Source: Bradyrhizobiaceae bacterium
GTDB taxonomy: Bacteria; Pseudomonadota; Alphaproteobacteria; Rhizobiales; Xanthobacteraceae
Direction of reading: 5' to 3'
Length of the DNA stretch: 64,000 bases
Assembly: GCA_003963145.1 (NCBI GenBank)
Contig: RXJJ01000002.1
Coordinates: 62,001 to 126,000, forward strand
The notes beneath the pieces are model-generated. The model searched no databases, was not told where the DNA came from, and saw nothing but the letters and a program-made list of their open reading frames with translations. A program made the position numbers and the translations under genes. Shown here piece by piece: positions 11,259-23,456 of the stretch; position 1 is the stretch's first letter; each line of letters opens with the position of its first letter.

Positions 11259-11654
11259 ATGCAGACCGTCGTTATCATTATCCATCTCATGATCGTGCTC
11301 GCGCTGATCGCGGTCGTGCTGCTGCAGCGCTCCGAGGGCGGCGGGCTTGGCATCGGCGGCGGTGGCGGGGGCGGCTTCATGTCCAGCCGCGGCACCACCA
11401 ATCTTTTGACCCGCACCACGGCCATTCTGGCGGCGGGCTTCTTCGTCACCAGCCTGTTTCTGTCCTGGCTGGCTAACAGCCAGCGCGCGCCGAGCTCGAT
11501 CATCAATCCGTCACCGGCCTCGAACGCGCAGCCCGGTCAGGCGCCGATTGGCGGTCTGCTGGATTCGCTGAAAAAGCCTGAAGCGCCGGCAACGCCCGCC
11601 GCGCCGGCGGCCCCCGCGGCTCCGGCCGCGCCAACCGCGCCGCGCTCGCAGTAA
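11259..11654 (+). CDS. secG: Preprotein translocase subunit SecG
   Basis: Small auxiliary subunit of the SecYEG channel in the inner membrane. Two membrane segments (about residues 2-22 and 49-69) flank a glycine-rich loop (LGIGGGGGGG) with the family stretch LLQRSEGGG before it. A proline- and alanine-rich tail (PATPAAPAAPAAP) is typical of alphaproteobacterial SecG. I chose the ATG at 11259, giving MQTVVIII; an in-frame upstream start at 11235 would add nine unconserved residues. It lies between tpiA and pyrG, the usual rhizobial order. Confidence 0.95.
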   Translation: MQTVVIIIHLMIVLALIAVVLLQRSEGGGLGIGGGGGGGFMSSRGTTNLLTRTTAILAAGFFVTSLFLSWLANSQRAPSSIINPSPASNAQPGQAPIGGLLDSLKKPEAPATPAAPAAPAAPAAPTAPRSQ

Positions 11655-11812
11655 ATCCTGCGGAACAACGCGAGCGGCTTGCCGATCATTCTCAGCAAGC
11701 CGCCGCAACGTGCTGCGTGCATTGAATTTTTGAGGTCACCCACAGCCGCACGAATAGTTTGTGTGTGACGACGATTCGTTTTTGCGAATCGAACCGGGAG
11801 CGTTAAAGGTAG

Positions 11813-13450
<1,638 letters not shown>

Positions 13451-13563
13451 TTTTGTTCTTTGCGGGATGTGACATCGGCGAGTGTCTTGATCTCAAGGCA
13501 TCGCGCCTTCTACAAGTGTCCTGAACCGGCGCTGATTGCCCCGCATGCCGGACACGAGGTCCC

Positions 13564-13896
13564 ATGCCCAAGCTTTACGAACTGCGCGTCTACAAATGCC
13601 TACCCGGACGCCTGCCGGCGCTGCTCAAGCGCTTCGATGAAGTCACGACCAAAATCTGGGAGAAGCACGGCATCAGGCAGGCCGGCTTTTTCACTACCCT
13701 GATCGGCGAATCCAGCCTGGAGCTGACCTATCTGCTCGAATGGGAATCGCTCGCCGAGCGCGAGACGAAGTGGAATGCCTTTCAGGCCGATCCGGAATGG
13801 ATCAAGGGACGCGCGGAGTCCGAGAGAGACGGACAGATCGTCGCCAACATCTCCAGCCAGATCCTGGCGCCGACCGCATTCTCAGCGGTGAAATGA
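13564..13896 (+). CDS. NIPSNAP-family protein
   Basis: A 110-residue dimeric ferredoxin-like fold protein of the NIPSNAP family. The start MPKLYELRVYKCLPGRLPALLKRF is characteristic, followed by GIRQAGFFTTLIGESSLELTYLLEWES and a WNAFQADPEW segment. Bacterial members have no firmly established biochemical function. It sits between pyrG and a VOC-fold gene in the same direction, only ten bases from the latter, so the two are probably cotranscribed. Confidence 0.88.
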   Translation: MPKLYELRVYKCLPGRLPALLKRFDEVTTKIWEKHGIRQAGFFTTLIGESSLELTYLLEWESLAERETKWNAFQADPEWIKGRAESERDGQIVANISSQILAPTAFSAVK

Positions 13897-13906
13897 AGCC
13901 GCTCGC

Positions 13907-14809
13907 GTGAATGGCGCCTCATCCGTGTTCGCGCATCCGCGCGGCCTCGACCACATCGTTCACGCCGTGCACGATCTCGACGCGGCGGCGGACTTCTATC
14001 GCCGCTGCGGCTTTCAGGTGAGCGCGCGCAACACCCATCCCTGGGGCACGCAAAACCACATCGTGCAGCTGCACGATTTCTATATCGAGATTCTCGGCGT
14101 CGCCGACCCAAGCCTGATCCCGCCGCAGCGGCCGCATTCGTTTTCCTTCGGCGCCTTCAACCGCGATTATCTTGTACGCGGCGAGGGCCTGTCGATGTTG
14201 CTGCTCAAGAGCGATGACGCCCGCGCCGACGCAGGGGATTTTGCCAAGGCGAAGATCGGCGATTTCGAGGTGTTCGATTTCGAGCGGCAGGGCGCTGGAC
14301 CCGGCGGCAAGCCGGTGACACTCGCGTTCTCGCTGGCCTTCGCGCGCGATGCCCTGTCACCGCGTGCCGGCTTCGCCACCTGCCAGCACCATTATCCGCA
14401 GAATTTCTGGAGCGCCGCGCGGCAGGTTCACGACAACGGCGCGCGCCGCGTCGGCGCCGCGATCATGGTGGCGGACAGCCCGACCGACCATCATATTTTT
14501 CTCAGCGCGTTCACCGGCGTGCGCATGGTGCATGCGACTTCGCTCGGCATTTCCTCCGTCACGCCCAATGGCGAGGCGGACATCATGGAAGCGAGCGGCT
14601 TTCGCGACCAGTTTGGTTTCACGCCGAAGATCGAAGGCGAGGGCGCGGTGTTTCAGGGAGTGCGCCTTGTCGTCGACGATGTGGCTGCGACGGAGCGTCT
14701 TTTGGCCGCCAACAACGTCGCCTGCCATCGCCAAGTCGGGCGCGTGATCGTTCCGCCACAGGCCGCTTTCGGCGCGACATTGATCTTCGACGACAAGATC
14801 GAGGGTTGA
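13907..14809 (+). CDS. VOC-superfamily glyoxalase-like protein
   Basis: A 300-residue protein of the vicinal oxygen chelate fold. The N-terminal module starts GLDHIVHAVHDLDAAADFYRRCGF, with the typical first metal-ligand His and the paired DAAADFY helix; a second module follows in the C-terminal half (VRLVVDDVAATERLLAANNV). Likely metal-dependent, but the substrate cannot be read from the sequence. The start is a GTG at 13907, eleven bases after the NIPSNAP stop. Close spacing suggests a joint transcript with its neighbours. Confidence 0.82.
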   Translation: MNGASSVFAHPRGLDHIVHAVHDLDAAADFYRRCGFQVSARNTHPWGTQNHIVQLHDFYIEILGVADPSLIPPQRPHSFSFGAFNRDYLVRGEGLSMLLLKSDDARADAGDFAKAKIGDFEVFDFERQGAGPGGKPVTLAFSLAFARDALSPRAGFATCQHHYPQNFWSAARQVHDNGARRVGAAIMVADSPTDHHIFLSAFTGVRMVHATSLGISSVTPNGEADIMEASGFRDQFGFTPKIEGEGAVFQGVRLVVDDVAATERLLAANNVACHRQVGRVIVPPQAAFGATLIFDDKIEG

Positions 14810-14854
14810 TCTCTCCCCATGTCCCCGGCAAAAGGGGCGGCACAGAACAGGGCC

Positions 14855-15706
14855 ATGATGTTGAACAAACCGCTTTCCGCCTCCGCCGTGGTGTCCGTCG
14901 GCAGCGTCAAATTCGGCAATGCGCTGCCGCTCGCGCTGATTGCGGGTCCGTGCCAGATGGAAAGCCGCGCGCATGCGCTGGAGATGGCGGTCGCGCTGAA
15001 GGAAATCTCGGCGCGGCTGAATGTCGGTCTCGTTTACAAGACCTCATTCGACAAGGCCAACCGCACCAGCGCCTCCAGCCAGCGCGGGCTCGGCATCGAG
15101 AAGGCGCTGCCGATCTTCGCCGAGATTCGCGACACGCTGAAATTGCCGGTGCTGACCGATGTGCACGAGCCCGACCAGTGCGCCGAAGTCGCGCAGGCGG
15201 TGGACGTGCTGCAAATCCCCGCCTTCCTGTGCCGCCAGACCGATCTGCTGCTCGCCGCCGCCGCGACCGGCAAGGTGGTGAACGTGAAAAAGGGGCAGTT
15301 CCTCGCGCCGTGGGACATGCAGAATGTCGTCGGCAAGATCACGAGCGGCGGCAACGCCAACGTGCTGGTGACGGAGCGCGGCGTCTCGTTCGGCTACAAC
15401 ACGCTGGTCTCGGACATGCGCGCGCTTCCCATTCTGGCGCGCACCACCGGCGCGCCGGTGATTTTCGATGCCACGCATTCGGTGCAGCAGCCGGGCGGCA
15501 AGGGAACTTCAAGCGGCGGCGAGCGCGAATTCGTGCCGGTGCTGGCGCGCGCGGCGGTGGCGGTCGGCGTCGCCGGCGTGTTCATCGAGACGCATCAGGA
15601 CCCGGACCACGCGCCGTCCGACGGTCCCAACATGGTGCCGCTGAAGGATTTCGAGGCGCTGGTGAAAAACCTGTTGGCGTTCGACGCGCTGGCGAAGGGG
15701 GTGTAG
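14855..15706 (+). CDS. kdsA: 3-deoxy-8-phosphooctulonate synthase (KDO-8-P synthase)
   Basis: Condenses phosphoenolpyruvate with arabinose 5-phosphate to give KDO 8-phosphate for lipopolysaccharide. The 283-residue TIM-barrel protein has the family motifs [38 protein letters not shown] and [12 protein letters not shown] chose the ATG pair at 14855/14858, preceded by ACAGGG; an earlier ATG at 14819 would add twelve unconserved residues. The order pyrG ... kdsA ... eno is conserved in the group. Confidence 0.96.
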   Translation: MMLNKPLSASAVVSVGSVKFGNALPLALIAGPCQMESRAHALEMAVALKEISARLNVGLVYKTSFDKANRTSASSQRGLGIEKALPIFAEIRDTLKLPVLTDVHEPDQCAEVAQAVDVLQIPAFLCRQTDLLLAAAATGKVVNVKKGQFLAPWDMQNVVGKITSGGNANVLVTERGVSFGYNTLVSDMRALPILARTTGAPVIFDATHSVQQPGGKGTSSGGEREFVPVLARAAVAVGVAGVFIETHQDPDHAPSDGPNMVPLKDFEALVKNLLAFDALAKGV

Positions 15707-15716
15707 CGGGTCGCAG

Positions 15717-16103
15717 CTAAAGCTGTGCTTCGATTGCCGCTTTATCGATTACCGACCAGACCCGCCAGATTTTCTCGTTTTGAAATTCGTAGAACACATT
15801 CTCGCTAAACGAGACTTTTCGGCCGTCGACATCGAGGCCAAGAAATTTCCCCCTTGGCGTGCAGTCGAATTTCAGTCGGCTTGCCACATAGGGGAAATCT
15901 GCAACGAGTATCGCGATATTGAAGTGCAGGTCGGGGATTTCGCGAAAATCCCTTTCCAGCATTGCGCGATAACCGCCGAGCCCGATCCACTTGTCGTTAT
16001 AATGCACGTCGTCGTGAACGAACTGGCCGAGCATGGCCCAGTCCTGTTTGTTCAGGCACGCAATATAACCTCGATAGATCTCGGAAAGTCGGGCTTCGGT
16101 CAC
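15717..16103 (-). CDS. SnoaL-like polyketide cyclase fold protein
   Basis: A 128-residue protein of the SnoaL/NTF2-like fold, of the ester-cyclase type: an N-terminal helix pair (LSEIYRGYIACLNKQDWAML), then GQFVHDDVHYNDKWIGL, then the beta sheet ending FYEFQNEKIWRVWSVIDKAA. Members often act on small aromatic or hydroxy-acid substrates, but nothing here identifies a substrate. The start is a GTG at 16103. Codon use is somewhat less GC-rich than the neighbours. Convergent with kdsA and 17 bases after queF. Confidence 0.8.
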   Translation of the reverse strand: MTEARLSEIYRGYIACLNKQDWAMLGQFVHDDVHYNDKWIGLGGYRAMLERDFREIPDLHFNIAILVADFPYVASRLKFDCTPRGKFLGLDVDGRKVSFSENVFYEFQNEKIWRVWSVIDKAAIEAQL

Positions 16104-16120
16104 AGCACCAACACCTCAAC

Positions 16121-16600
16121 CTAACCGCGCCCGCGATACGGCGGCACGCCCTGATCGGGCACCCAGACTTCTTTCGGCAATCGTCCGGTCTGGAAGAACA
16201 CGTCGATCGGAATGCCGCCGCGCGGATACCAGTAGCCGCCGATGCGCAGCCATTTCGGCCTGATCTCTTTCACCAGCCGCTTGCCGATCGATACCGTGCA
16301 GTCCTCATGGAATGCACCGTGATTGCGGAAGCTGCCGAGATAGAGTTTCAGCGCCTTCGATTCCACCAGCCAGTCACCGGGCACATAGTCGAGCACCAGA
16401 TGCGCGAAATCCGGCTGGCCGGTGATCGGGCAGAGCGAGGTGAATTCCGGCGCGACGAAACGCACCAGATAATTGGTGCCGGCTTGCGGATTGGGTACGC
16501 GGTCGATCACCGCTTCGTCAGGCGAAGCGGGCAGGCCGACCTGCTTGCCGAGCTGGAGGGAAGCGGTTTTGGCGGGCGGTTTGCGGGGGCTGCGCGGCAT
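16121..16600 (-). CDS. queF: NADPH-dependent preQ0 reductase QueF
   Basis: Reduces the nitrile 7-cyano-7-deazaguanine to preQ1 in queuosine synthesis, the modified base of several tRNA anticodons. This is the short, unimodular 159-residue form. The catalytic Cys57 is in [13 protein letters not shown] and Asp64 follows in the same motif; [11 protein letters not shown] and [18 protein letters not shown] are also family stretches. I chose the ATG at 16600, with GGAGAA upstream; in-frame sequence continues upstream to 16663. Divergent from eno. Confidence 0.96.
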   Translation of the reverse strand: MPRSPRKPPAKTASLQLGKQVGLPASPDEAVIDRVPNPQAGTNYLVRFVAPEFTSLCPITGQPDFAHLVLDYVPGDWLVESKALKLYLGSFRNHGAFHEDCTVSIGKRLVKEIRPKWLRIGGYWYPRGGIPIDVFFQTGRLPKEVWVPDQGVPPYRGRG

Positions 16601-16752
16601 CGGTTTCTCCGTTGCGTGTTGATAGCGAAATTGGCGCGTTTCGTCACGATTTGGCGCAGTCACGATTCCGTCCGGTCACGATTCTGTCGCGCATTCCGCC
16701 TTTTCCGCTCCGGAAGCTTGCGGTAGAAGCAGCCAGCAACCTGCCTCCCTGA

Positions 16753-18054
<1,302 letters not shown>

Positions 18055-18217
18055 GTCAGCATTGATTTATGTCCTTGATTGCGGCCTGATGGGGCCGCAT
18101 ACCAGAGCTCGACCGGTTTGCCGCTGCGCCGGGTGTTGCGTGATTTGCTCACCGGCCGACACCCCCAGAGCTATTCGGAAGCTGTTCTTCGAAAGGCCAT
18201 TCTTCGGGAGCTAATCT

Positions 18218-19012
18218 ATGGACCAGATGACAAAGTTCGAGCCTGCGGCTCGCAAGGCTTCCACCCGTAACCTGATCGAGTTCGTGACCGCGTCGGTGGA
18301 TGCCGCCGCGAGCGATTCCGAGCCGTTTCACCACCTGCGGCTGAGCAATGTTTTCCCGGACGACGTCTATGCCGCGATGCTGGCCGCCATGCCGCGCAGC
18401 GAGGAATACCGTTCGATGCATGGCCGCAGCAAGGTGAAGGACGGCGTTCAGACCCGCGTCAAGATCGACCTGTTTCCCGAATATATCCGTCACCTTCCGG
18501 CGGAGAAGGTCGGGGTGTGGCGCGTCGTCGGCGACGCCCTGTGTTCGGAGCCGGTGAAGAACGCGTTCCGCCGCAAGCTTGCGCCCGGTCTCGAAAAGCG
18601 CTTCGGGTCCGATTTCATGTCGGTCGGCATGTATCCCATTCCGATCCTGACCCGCGACATTCCCGGCTACAGGATCACGCCGCACACCGATACCCACTGG
18701 AAGGGCATCACCGTGCAGCTCTATCTGCCGGAAGACGACGCCAACACCGATATCGGGACAATCTTCCACGATGTCGCGCCGGATGGCTCGCTGCCGAAGG
18801 CCAAGCAGATGCGGTTCGCGCCGAATTCGGGTTATGCCTTCGCCGTCGGCGACGACAGCTGGCATTCGGCGGACCCGGTTCATGACCGCGTCAAAACCCG
18901 CGACAGCATCCTGCTGACATACTTTGTCGATCAGGGCCCGCTCCGGGTGCTGCGCAACCGCGCCAAGCGCGTCGGCAATTTCATCGGCAACGAGGTCCGC
19001 AACCGGACCTGA
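18218..19012 (+). CDS. 2-oxoglutarate/Fe(II)-dependent oxygenase-like protein
   Basis: A 264-residue protein with the double-stranded beta-helix iron centre of 2-oxoglutarate oxygenases. His156 and Asp158 (ITPHTDTHWKG) would be the first two iron ligands, His216 (DDSWHSADPV) the third, and an Arg in VKTRDSILLTYF would bind 2-oxoglutarate. The substrate is not identifiable; related bacterial proteins hydroxylate amino acids or sugars or act in cell-surface synthesis. A strong intrinsic terminator follows the stop. Not clearly linked in function to eno upstream. Confidence 0.78.
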   Translation: MDQMTKFEPAARKASTRNLIEFVTASVDAAASDSEPFHHLRLSNVFPDDVYAAMLAAMPRSEEYRSMHGRSKVKDGVQTRVKIDLFPEYIRHLPAEKVGVWRVVGDALCSEPVKNAFRRKLAPGLEKRFGSDFMSVGMYPIPILTRDIPGYRITPHTDTHWKGITVQLYLPEDDANTDIGTIFHDVAPDGSLPKAKQMRFAPNSGYAFAVGDDSWHSADPVHDRVKTRDSILLTYFVDQGPLRVLRNRAKRVGNFIGNEVRNRT

Positions 19013-19043
19013 TCGCCGCTGCCGCGGAACAAATTCGCAAAAC

Positions 19044-19079
19044 AAAACCGCGCCGCTCTCAAGAACGGCGCGGTTTTTT
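19044..19079 (+). terminator. Intrinsic terminator after the oxygenase gene
   Basis: AACCGCGCCG at 19046-19055 pairs with CGGCGCGGTT at 19066-19075, followed by a run of six T. A preceding A run makes it work in both directions, so it may also end the minus-strand gene that stops at 19103. Confidence 0.9.
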
Positions 19080-19102
19080 GTTTCAGGTTATGGCGGGTGA
19101 GA

Positions 19103-19360
19103 TTACCAGCGATAGCCGTAGCGGTAACGCGGTCCGTAATAACCGTAGTAGCGCGGGCGGCCGTAGTAGCCGTAATAGGGCGCGCGATAGGGCGGGCGGC
19201 GCCAGCAGCGGCCATAGGCGTTACACACCAGCACGACCTTCTCGACTTCCACGCCAGGCGCAGCGGAGACGGCACCAACCGGCATTGCTGAAGCGGGTGC
19301 CGAGATTGCAGCAAGCCCGGCCAGGGCTGTCGCGCCAACGATGAGGGATTTGATATTCAT
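19103..19360 (-). CDS. Small exported tyrosine- and arginine-rich protein
   Basis: An 85-residue protein with a signal peptide (about 1-25, cleaved after SAPASA) and a mature part that begins with a short hydrophobic strand (VEKVVLVCNAYGRC) and ends in a Tyr/Gly/Arg/Pro-rich tail (PYYGYYGRPRYYGYYG). Proteins of this kind recur in Bradyrhizobium relatives without a known function; the tail suggests a surface or periplasmic structural role. The two cysteines around NAYGR could form a disulfide. Single gene, convergent with the oxygenase gene. Confidence 0.75.
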   Translation of the reverse strand: MNIKSLIVGATALAGLAAISAPASAMPVGAVSAAPGVEVEKVVLVCNAYGRCWRRPPYRAPYYGYYGRPRYYGYYGPRYRYGYRW

Positions 19361-19743
19361 CAGTGCCTCTCTTTCTGTTCAATCGATTTGTAAATGTCGC
19401 ACACGGTCCATGAAGGTTCGCTGAACAAGATTCGAAACGCGTAACCCTGCGACACGTTACCATACACTCTTTGCCCGTGATTACGCGAAAAACCGCCATC
19501 CTCGCGGATGACCGGTTGATGATGGAACCCGCGCGCAGCGGCTGCGTCATTAGTTCGCAGATGCGGCGTCGAGGCGTCAGTTTCACACGCAGGTTTGAAC
19601 GCGCGTCACGATGACGAAAAATTACCGTCGCGGGCGAGGGCGCCGGGGCACGTGGCGGTGACGACGGCCGGGCGTGTGCCCTTGCGGGCCTTGCCGGTTG
19701 GGGCTAGGTGAGAGTCTTCCTTTCACCCATTCGGGATTGCACC
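19361..19743. other. Gene-free gap between the exported protein and the FMN reductase
   Basis: This gap holds the divergent start regions of the minus-strand exported protein and the plus-strand FMN reductase. I see no tRNA, no convincing small gene and no repeat. The first part (19375-19500) is less GC-rich, as expected for promoters, but I cannot place -10 or -35 boxes with confidence. Confidence 0.4.
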
Positions 19744-20295
19744 ATGGCCCACAATGTCCTTGTCATCGTCGGCAGCCTGCGCAAGGAGGCGTTTTCATTG
19801 AAGGTGGCCAACGCGCTCGCCAGGCTTGCGCCATCGTCGTTGAAACTCGACGTCGCGACGCTGCACGGCATCTCGTTTTTTCATCAGGACGAGGAGGCCA
19901 ATCCGCCGGCGGACTGGGTGGCCTTCCGCGACAGGATCAAGGCCTCGGACGCGGTGATTTTCGTCACGCCCGAATACAACCGCTCGATTCCCGGCGTCCT
20001 CAAGAATGCGATCGACGTGGCGTCGCGGCCCTACGGCAAGAGTTCATTCCTCGGCAAGCCGGTCGGAATCGTCAGCAACTCGCCCGGACCGCTCGGCGGC
20101 GTCAGCGCGGCGATGGATCTGAAGAAGATTTTGCCCGGCATTTCCGGCCCGATTCTCGGCCAGCCGGAAATCTATCTGACCAATGTCGGCAATTCGTTTG
20201 ACGACAAGGGCAACCTGACCGGCGAATCCCTCCAGAAGGTGCTGGAGCAGTATCTCGCCGCCTTCGCTGCGTTCGTCGAAAAGCAGACGAAGTAA
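19744..20295 (+). CDS. NADPH-dependent FMN reductase family protein
   Basis: A 183-residue flavodoxin-like fold protein of the NAD(P)H-dependent FMN or quinone reductase family (ChrR/YieF-like). The FMN phosphate loop is GSLRKEAFS near residue 10, with TPEYNRSIPGVLKNAID and SNSPGPLGG further on, all typical. It probably reduces quinones or other electron acceptors with two electrons and protects against oxidative stress, but the true substrate is not visible. I chose the ATG at 19744; an upstream in-frame start at 19708 would add twelve unconserved residues. Confidence 0.9.
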   Translation: MAHNVLVIVGSLRKEAFSLKVANALARLAPSSLKLDVATLHGISFFHQDEEANPPADWVAFRDRIKASDAVIFVTPEYNRSIPGVLKNAIDVASRPYGKSSFLGKPVGIVSNSPGPLGGVSAAMDLKKILPGISGPILGQPEIYLTNVGNSFDDKGNLTGESLQKVLEQYLAAFAAFVEKQTK

Positions 20296-20504
20296 TCAAT
20301 TACGATGTCGTCCCCGCGCAGGCGGAAAGCATCGCGCTCCGGACCCTGCGCGGCATGAAACGTTGCGCTGCTGATCCGGGGCCGTTCCACCCTCGGTGAT
20401 TGCTATCGTCCCGATTCTGCGCTGCATCGCTGTCGCGCTGCGTCGCGCCCCGGGCAAGACCGTCCCGTTAGCTTCGCGTTAACCGCATCGCCGCATTGTG
20501 CGGC

Positions 20505-20822
20505 ATGGTTTCGCGCGCTCGACTGAAAGGCATTCTCACCGGCATCGCTCTTTACGCGCTGGCGGCGGCGTTCATTGCCTATTTCGGCGTCAATGCCTAC
20601 ACCGGCAAATACGGTCTCAACGCACGCGCCGAACTCGATCAGGAAATCGCGAACCTCACCGCGGAGCTTGCGCGGCTGAAAGCCGAACACGCCGCCGCCC
20701 AGCAGCGCGTCGCGCTGCTGCGGTCCGACACGGTCGACCCCGACATGCTGGACGAGCAGGTGCGATTTCAGCTCGACTACGCCGATCCGCGCGAACTGGT
20801 GCGAATTCTTCCCGCGAAATGA
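20505..20822 (+). CDS. ftsB: FtsB/DivIC-type septum formation initiator
   Basis: A 105-residue bitopic division protein: a short cytoplasmic start, one membrane helix (about 9-29, ILTGIALYALAAAFIAYFG), and a periplasmic coiled coil (about 42-75, rich in Leu, Glu and Ala). It belongs to the FtsB/FtsL/FtsQ complex that controls septal peptidoglycan synthesis. The position between eno and pdhA is the conserved alphaproteobacterial location. I chose the ATG at 20505; a TTG at 20496 is also in frame. About 210 bases upstream hold a decayed GTCGTCCCCGC palindrome. Confidence 0.9.
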   Translation: MVSRARLKGILTGIALYALAAAFIAYFGVNAYTGKYGLNARAELDQEIANLTAELARLKAEHAAAQQRVALLRSDTVDPDMLDEQVRFQLDYADPRELVRILPAK

Positions 20823-20973
20823 AATCTAAATTCCAAAATCGGCCTCGCGTCATCGCATAAATTGCGTACGCTGCGCTGCAAAACACATCGCAAGCCTGCG
20901 GCGCTACGCAATCCTTTCATGGCGAAATGAGTTGGAGTAGAGAAGCGTATCGGTTCTCTCATCCGGACAGGTC

Positions 20974-22014
20974 ATGTCATCTGGAAAACCCACAGCGGCC
21001 GCGAAAAAAGCCGGCTCGCAGGACGCCGGCAACGGCGCGCGCCATCCCAACAATCTGAAATTCACCAAGGAGCAGGAGCTGGAAGCGCTTCGCATGATGC
21101 TGCTGATCCGCCGCTTCGAAGAGAAGGCGGGCCAGTTGTACGGCATGGGTGCGATCGGCGGTTTCTGCCATCTCTATATCGGGCAGGAAGCGGTGGTCGT
21201 CGGCGTCCAGATGACGCTGAAGCAGGGCGATCAGATCATCACCGGATACCGCGACCATGGACACATGCTCGCCACCGGCATGGATGCCAAGGGCGTGATG
21301 GCCGAACTCACCGGACGCCGCGGCGGTTATTCGCACGGCAAGGGCGGCTCGATGCACATGTTCTCCAAGGAGAAGAATTTCTTCGGCGGCCACGGCATCG
21401 TCGGCGCGCAGGTGCCGCTCGGCACGGGGCTGGCTTTCGCCAATCGCTATCGCGGCAACGACAATGTCAGCGTCGCCTATTTCGGCGATGGCGCGGCCAA
21501 TCAGGGCCAGGTCTATGAAAGCTTCAACATGGCCGAGCTGTGGAAGCTGCCGGTCATCTACGTGATCGAGAACAACCGCTACGCCATGGGCACCTCGGTG
21601 ACGCGCTCGTCCGCGCAGACCGATTTCTCCAAGCGCGGCGTGTCCTTCAACATTCCGGGCGAACAGGTCGACGGCATGGACGTGCGCGCGGTCAAGGCCG
21701 CGGCGGAAAAGGCCGTGCAGTGGTGCCGCGAGGGCAACGGTCCCTATATCCTCGAAATGCAGACCTATCGCTATCGCGGCCATTCGATGTCGGACCCCGC
21801 GAAGTACCGCACCCGCGAGGAGGTCGAGAAGGTCCGCCACGATCAGGACCCGATCGAGCAGGTGCGCGCTCGTCTTCTCGAAGCAAAGGTCAGCGAGGCG
21901 GAGTTGAAGGAGATCGACGCGCAGGTGCGCGAGATCGTCAACGCCGCCGCCGATTTCGCCCAGCACGATCCCGAGCCGGACGTGTCCGAGCTCTACACCG
22001 ACATTTACCGCTAA
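20974..22014 (+). CDS. pdhA: Pyruvate dehydrogenase E1 component, alpha subunit
   Basis: Alpha subunit of the thiamine diphosphate-dependent E1 of pyruvate dehydrogenase, which links glycolysis to the citric acid cycle. The 346-residue protein shows the TPP-binding motif from [13 protein letters not shown] through VIYVIENN, the [12 protein letters not shown] loop and the phosphorylation-loop-like [18 protein letters not shown]. An Ala/Lys-rich N-terminus is typical. It is the first gene of the pdhABC run; the next gene follows after 23 bases. Note that the pdhB reading frame stays open back into pdhA, but on a different frame from pdhA itself. Confidence 0.97.
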   Translation: MSSGKPTAAAKKAGSQDAGNGARHPNNLKFTKEQELEALRMMLLIRRFEEKAGQLYGMGAIGGFCHLYIGQEAVVVGVQMTLKQGDQIITGYRDHGHMLATGMDAKGVMAELTGRRGGYSHGKGGSMHMFSKEKNFFGGHGIVGAQVPLGTGLAFANRYRGNDNVSVAYFGDGAANQGQVYESFNMAELWKLPVIYVIENNRYAMGTSVTRSSAQTDFSKRGVSFNIPGEQVDGMDVRAVKAAAEKAVQWCREGNGPYILEMQTYRYRGHSMSDPAKYRTREEVEKVRHDQDPIEQVRARLLEAKVSEAELKEIDAQVREIVNAAADFAQHDPEPDVSELYTDIYR

Positions 22015-22037
22015 GCGCGCAACATCCGAGTAGCCCC

Positions 22038-23441
22038 ATGCCGATTCAAGTTCTGATGCCTGCGCTGTCACCCACGATGGAGAAGGGCAACCTTGCCAAG
22101 TGGCTGAAGAAGGAAGGCGAGACCATCAAGTCCGGTGACGTGATCGCCGAGATCGAAACCGATAAAGCCACGATGGAAGTCGAGGCGACCGACGAAGGCA
22201 CGCTCGGCAAGATCCTCGTGCCCGAAGGCACCGCAGATGTCGCGGTGAACACGCCGATCGCCACCATCCTCGGCGATGGTGAAAGCGCCGCCGATCTCGG
22301 CAAAGCGCCTGCCGCCGCGCCCGCGCCGCAGCAGAAAGCCGCCGAATCCGCGCCGCCGGCGGAAGCCAAAGCCGAAACGCCCGCGCCGAAACCCGCCGCC
22401 GTGCCGCAGGCCCCGGTCAACGAGCCGCTGGCCGATCCCGACATTCCGGCCGGCACCGAAATGGTGACCATGACCGTGCGTGACGCGCTGCGCGACGCCA
22501 TCGCGGAGGAAATGCGCCGCGATCCGGATGTGTTCATCATGGGCGAGGAGGTCGCCGAATATCAGGGCGCCTACAAGATCACCCAGGGCATCCTTCAGGA
22601 GTTCGGCGACAAGCGCGTGATCGACACGCCGATCACCGAGCACGGCTTCGCCGGTGTCGGTATCGGCGCGGCCTTCGCGGGCCTCAAGCCGATTGTCGAG
22701 TTCATGACCTTCAACTTCGCCATGCAGGCGATGGACCAGATCATCAACTCCGCCGCCAAGACGCTCTATATGTCGGGCGGCCAGATGGGTTGCTCGATCG
22801 TGTTCCGCGGCCCGAACGGCGCGGCGGCCCGCGTCGCCGCCCAACACAGCCAGGATTATTCGGCGTGGTTCTCGCAGATTCCCGGCCTCAAGGTGATCGC
22901 GCCCTACAGCGCCGCCGACGCCAAGGGTCTTCTGAAGGCCGCGATCCGCGATCCCAATCCGGTGGTCTTCCTCGAAAATGAAATTCTCTACGGCCACAGC
23001 TTCGAAGTGCCCAAGCTCGATGATTTCGTCTTGCCGATCGGCAAGGCGCGCATCGCCCGCGCGGGCGGCCATGTCACCATCGTCTCGTGGTCGAACGGCA
23101 TGACCTATGCGCTGAAGGCCGCAGACGAACTCGCGAAAGAGGGCATCGAGGCCGAGGTGATCGATCTGCGCACGCTGCGCCCGCTCGATACCGAGAGCAT
23201 CGTCGCGTCGGTGAAGAAGACCGGACGCTGCGTCGTGGTGGAGGAAGGCTGGCAGCAGAACGGCGTCGGCGCGGAAATCGCCGCACGGATGATGGAGCAT
23301 GCGTTCGATTATCTCGACGCGCCGGTCGCGCGCGTGTCGGGCAAGGACGTGCCGATGCCCTACGCTGCCAATCTGGAAAAGCTCGCGCTGCCGAGCGTCG
23401 CCGAGGTGGTCGAGGCCGCCAAGGCCGTGTCCTATCGCTAA
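22038..23441 (+). CDS. pdhB: Pyruvate dehydrogenase E1 component, beta subunit, with lipoyl domain
   Basis: Beta subunit of pyruvate dehydrogenase E1. It carries an N-terminal lipoyl domain (about 1-77) with the lipoylated Lys43 in ETDKATME, an Ala/Pro-rich swinging linker (about 85-135), and then the E1 beta domains (about 140-467; [46 protein letters not shown]). A lipoyl domain on E1 beta is a known special feature of rhizobial and other alphaproteobacterial enzymes. The ATG at 22038 gives the lipoyl-domain start [12 protein letters not shown]. Its lipoyl domain is almost identical to that of pdhC. Confidence 0.97.
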   Translation: MPIQVLMPALSPTMEKGNLAKWLKKEGETIKSGDVIAEIETDKATMEVEATDEGTLGKILVPEGTADVAVNTPIATILGDGESAADLGKAPAAAPAPQQKAAESAPPAEAKAETPAPKPAAVPQAPVNEPLADPDIPAGTEMVTMTVRDALRDAIAEEMRRDPDVFIMGEEVAEYQGAYKITQGILQEFGDKRVIDTPITEHGFAGVGIGAAFAGLKPIVEFMTFNFAMQAMDQIINSAAKTLYMSGGQMGCSIVFRGPNGAAARVAAQHSQDYSAWFSQIPGLKVIAPYSAADAKGLLKAAIRDPNPVVFLENEILYGHSFEVPKLDDFVLPIGKARIARAGGHVTIVSWSNGMTYALKAADELAKEGIEAEVIDLRTLRPLDTESIVASVKKTGRCVVVEEGWQQNGVGAEIAARMMEHAFDYLDAPVARVSGKDVPMPYAANLEKLALPSVAEVVEAAKAVSYR

Positions 23442-23456
23442 GCAGGGTATCCGGTC

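Noticed and set aside
18080-18099. Hairpin TGCGGCC...GGCCGCA after eno as a terminator
   Set aside because: No T tract follows on either strand, so only a structured spacer can be claimed.
21540-22037. pdhB reading frame open far upstream into pdhA, suggesting a fusion
   Set aside because: pdhA is in another frame and complete, and the pdhB ATG at 22038 gives the exact lipoyl-domain start.
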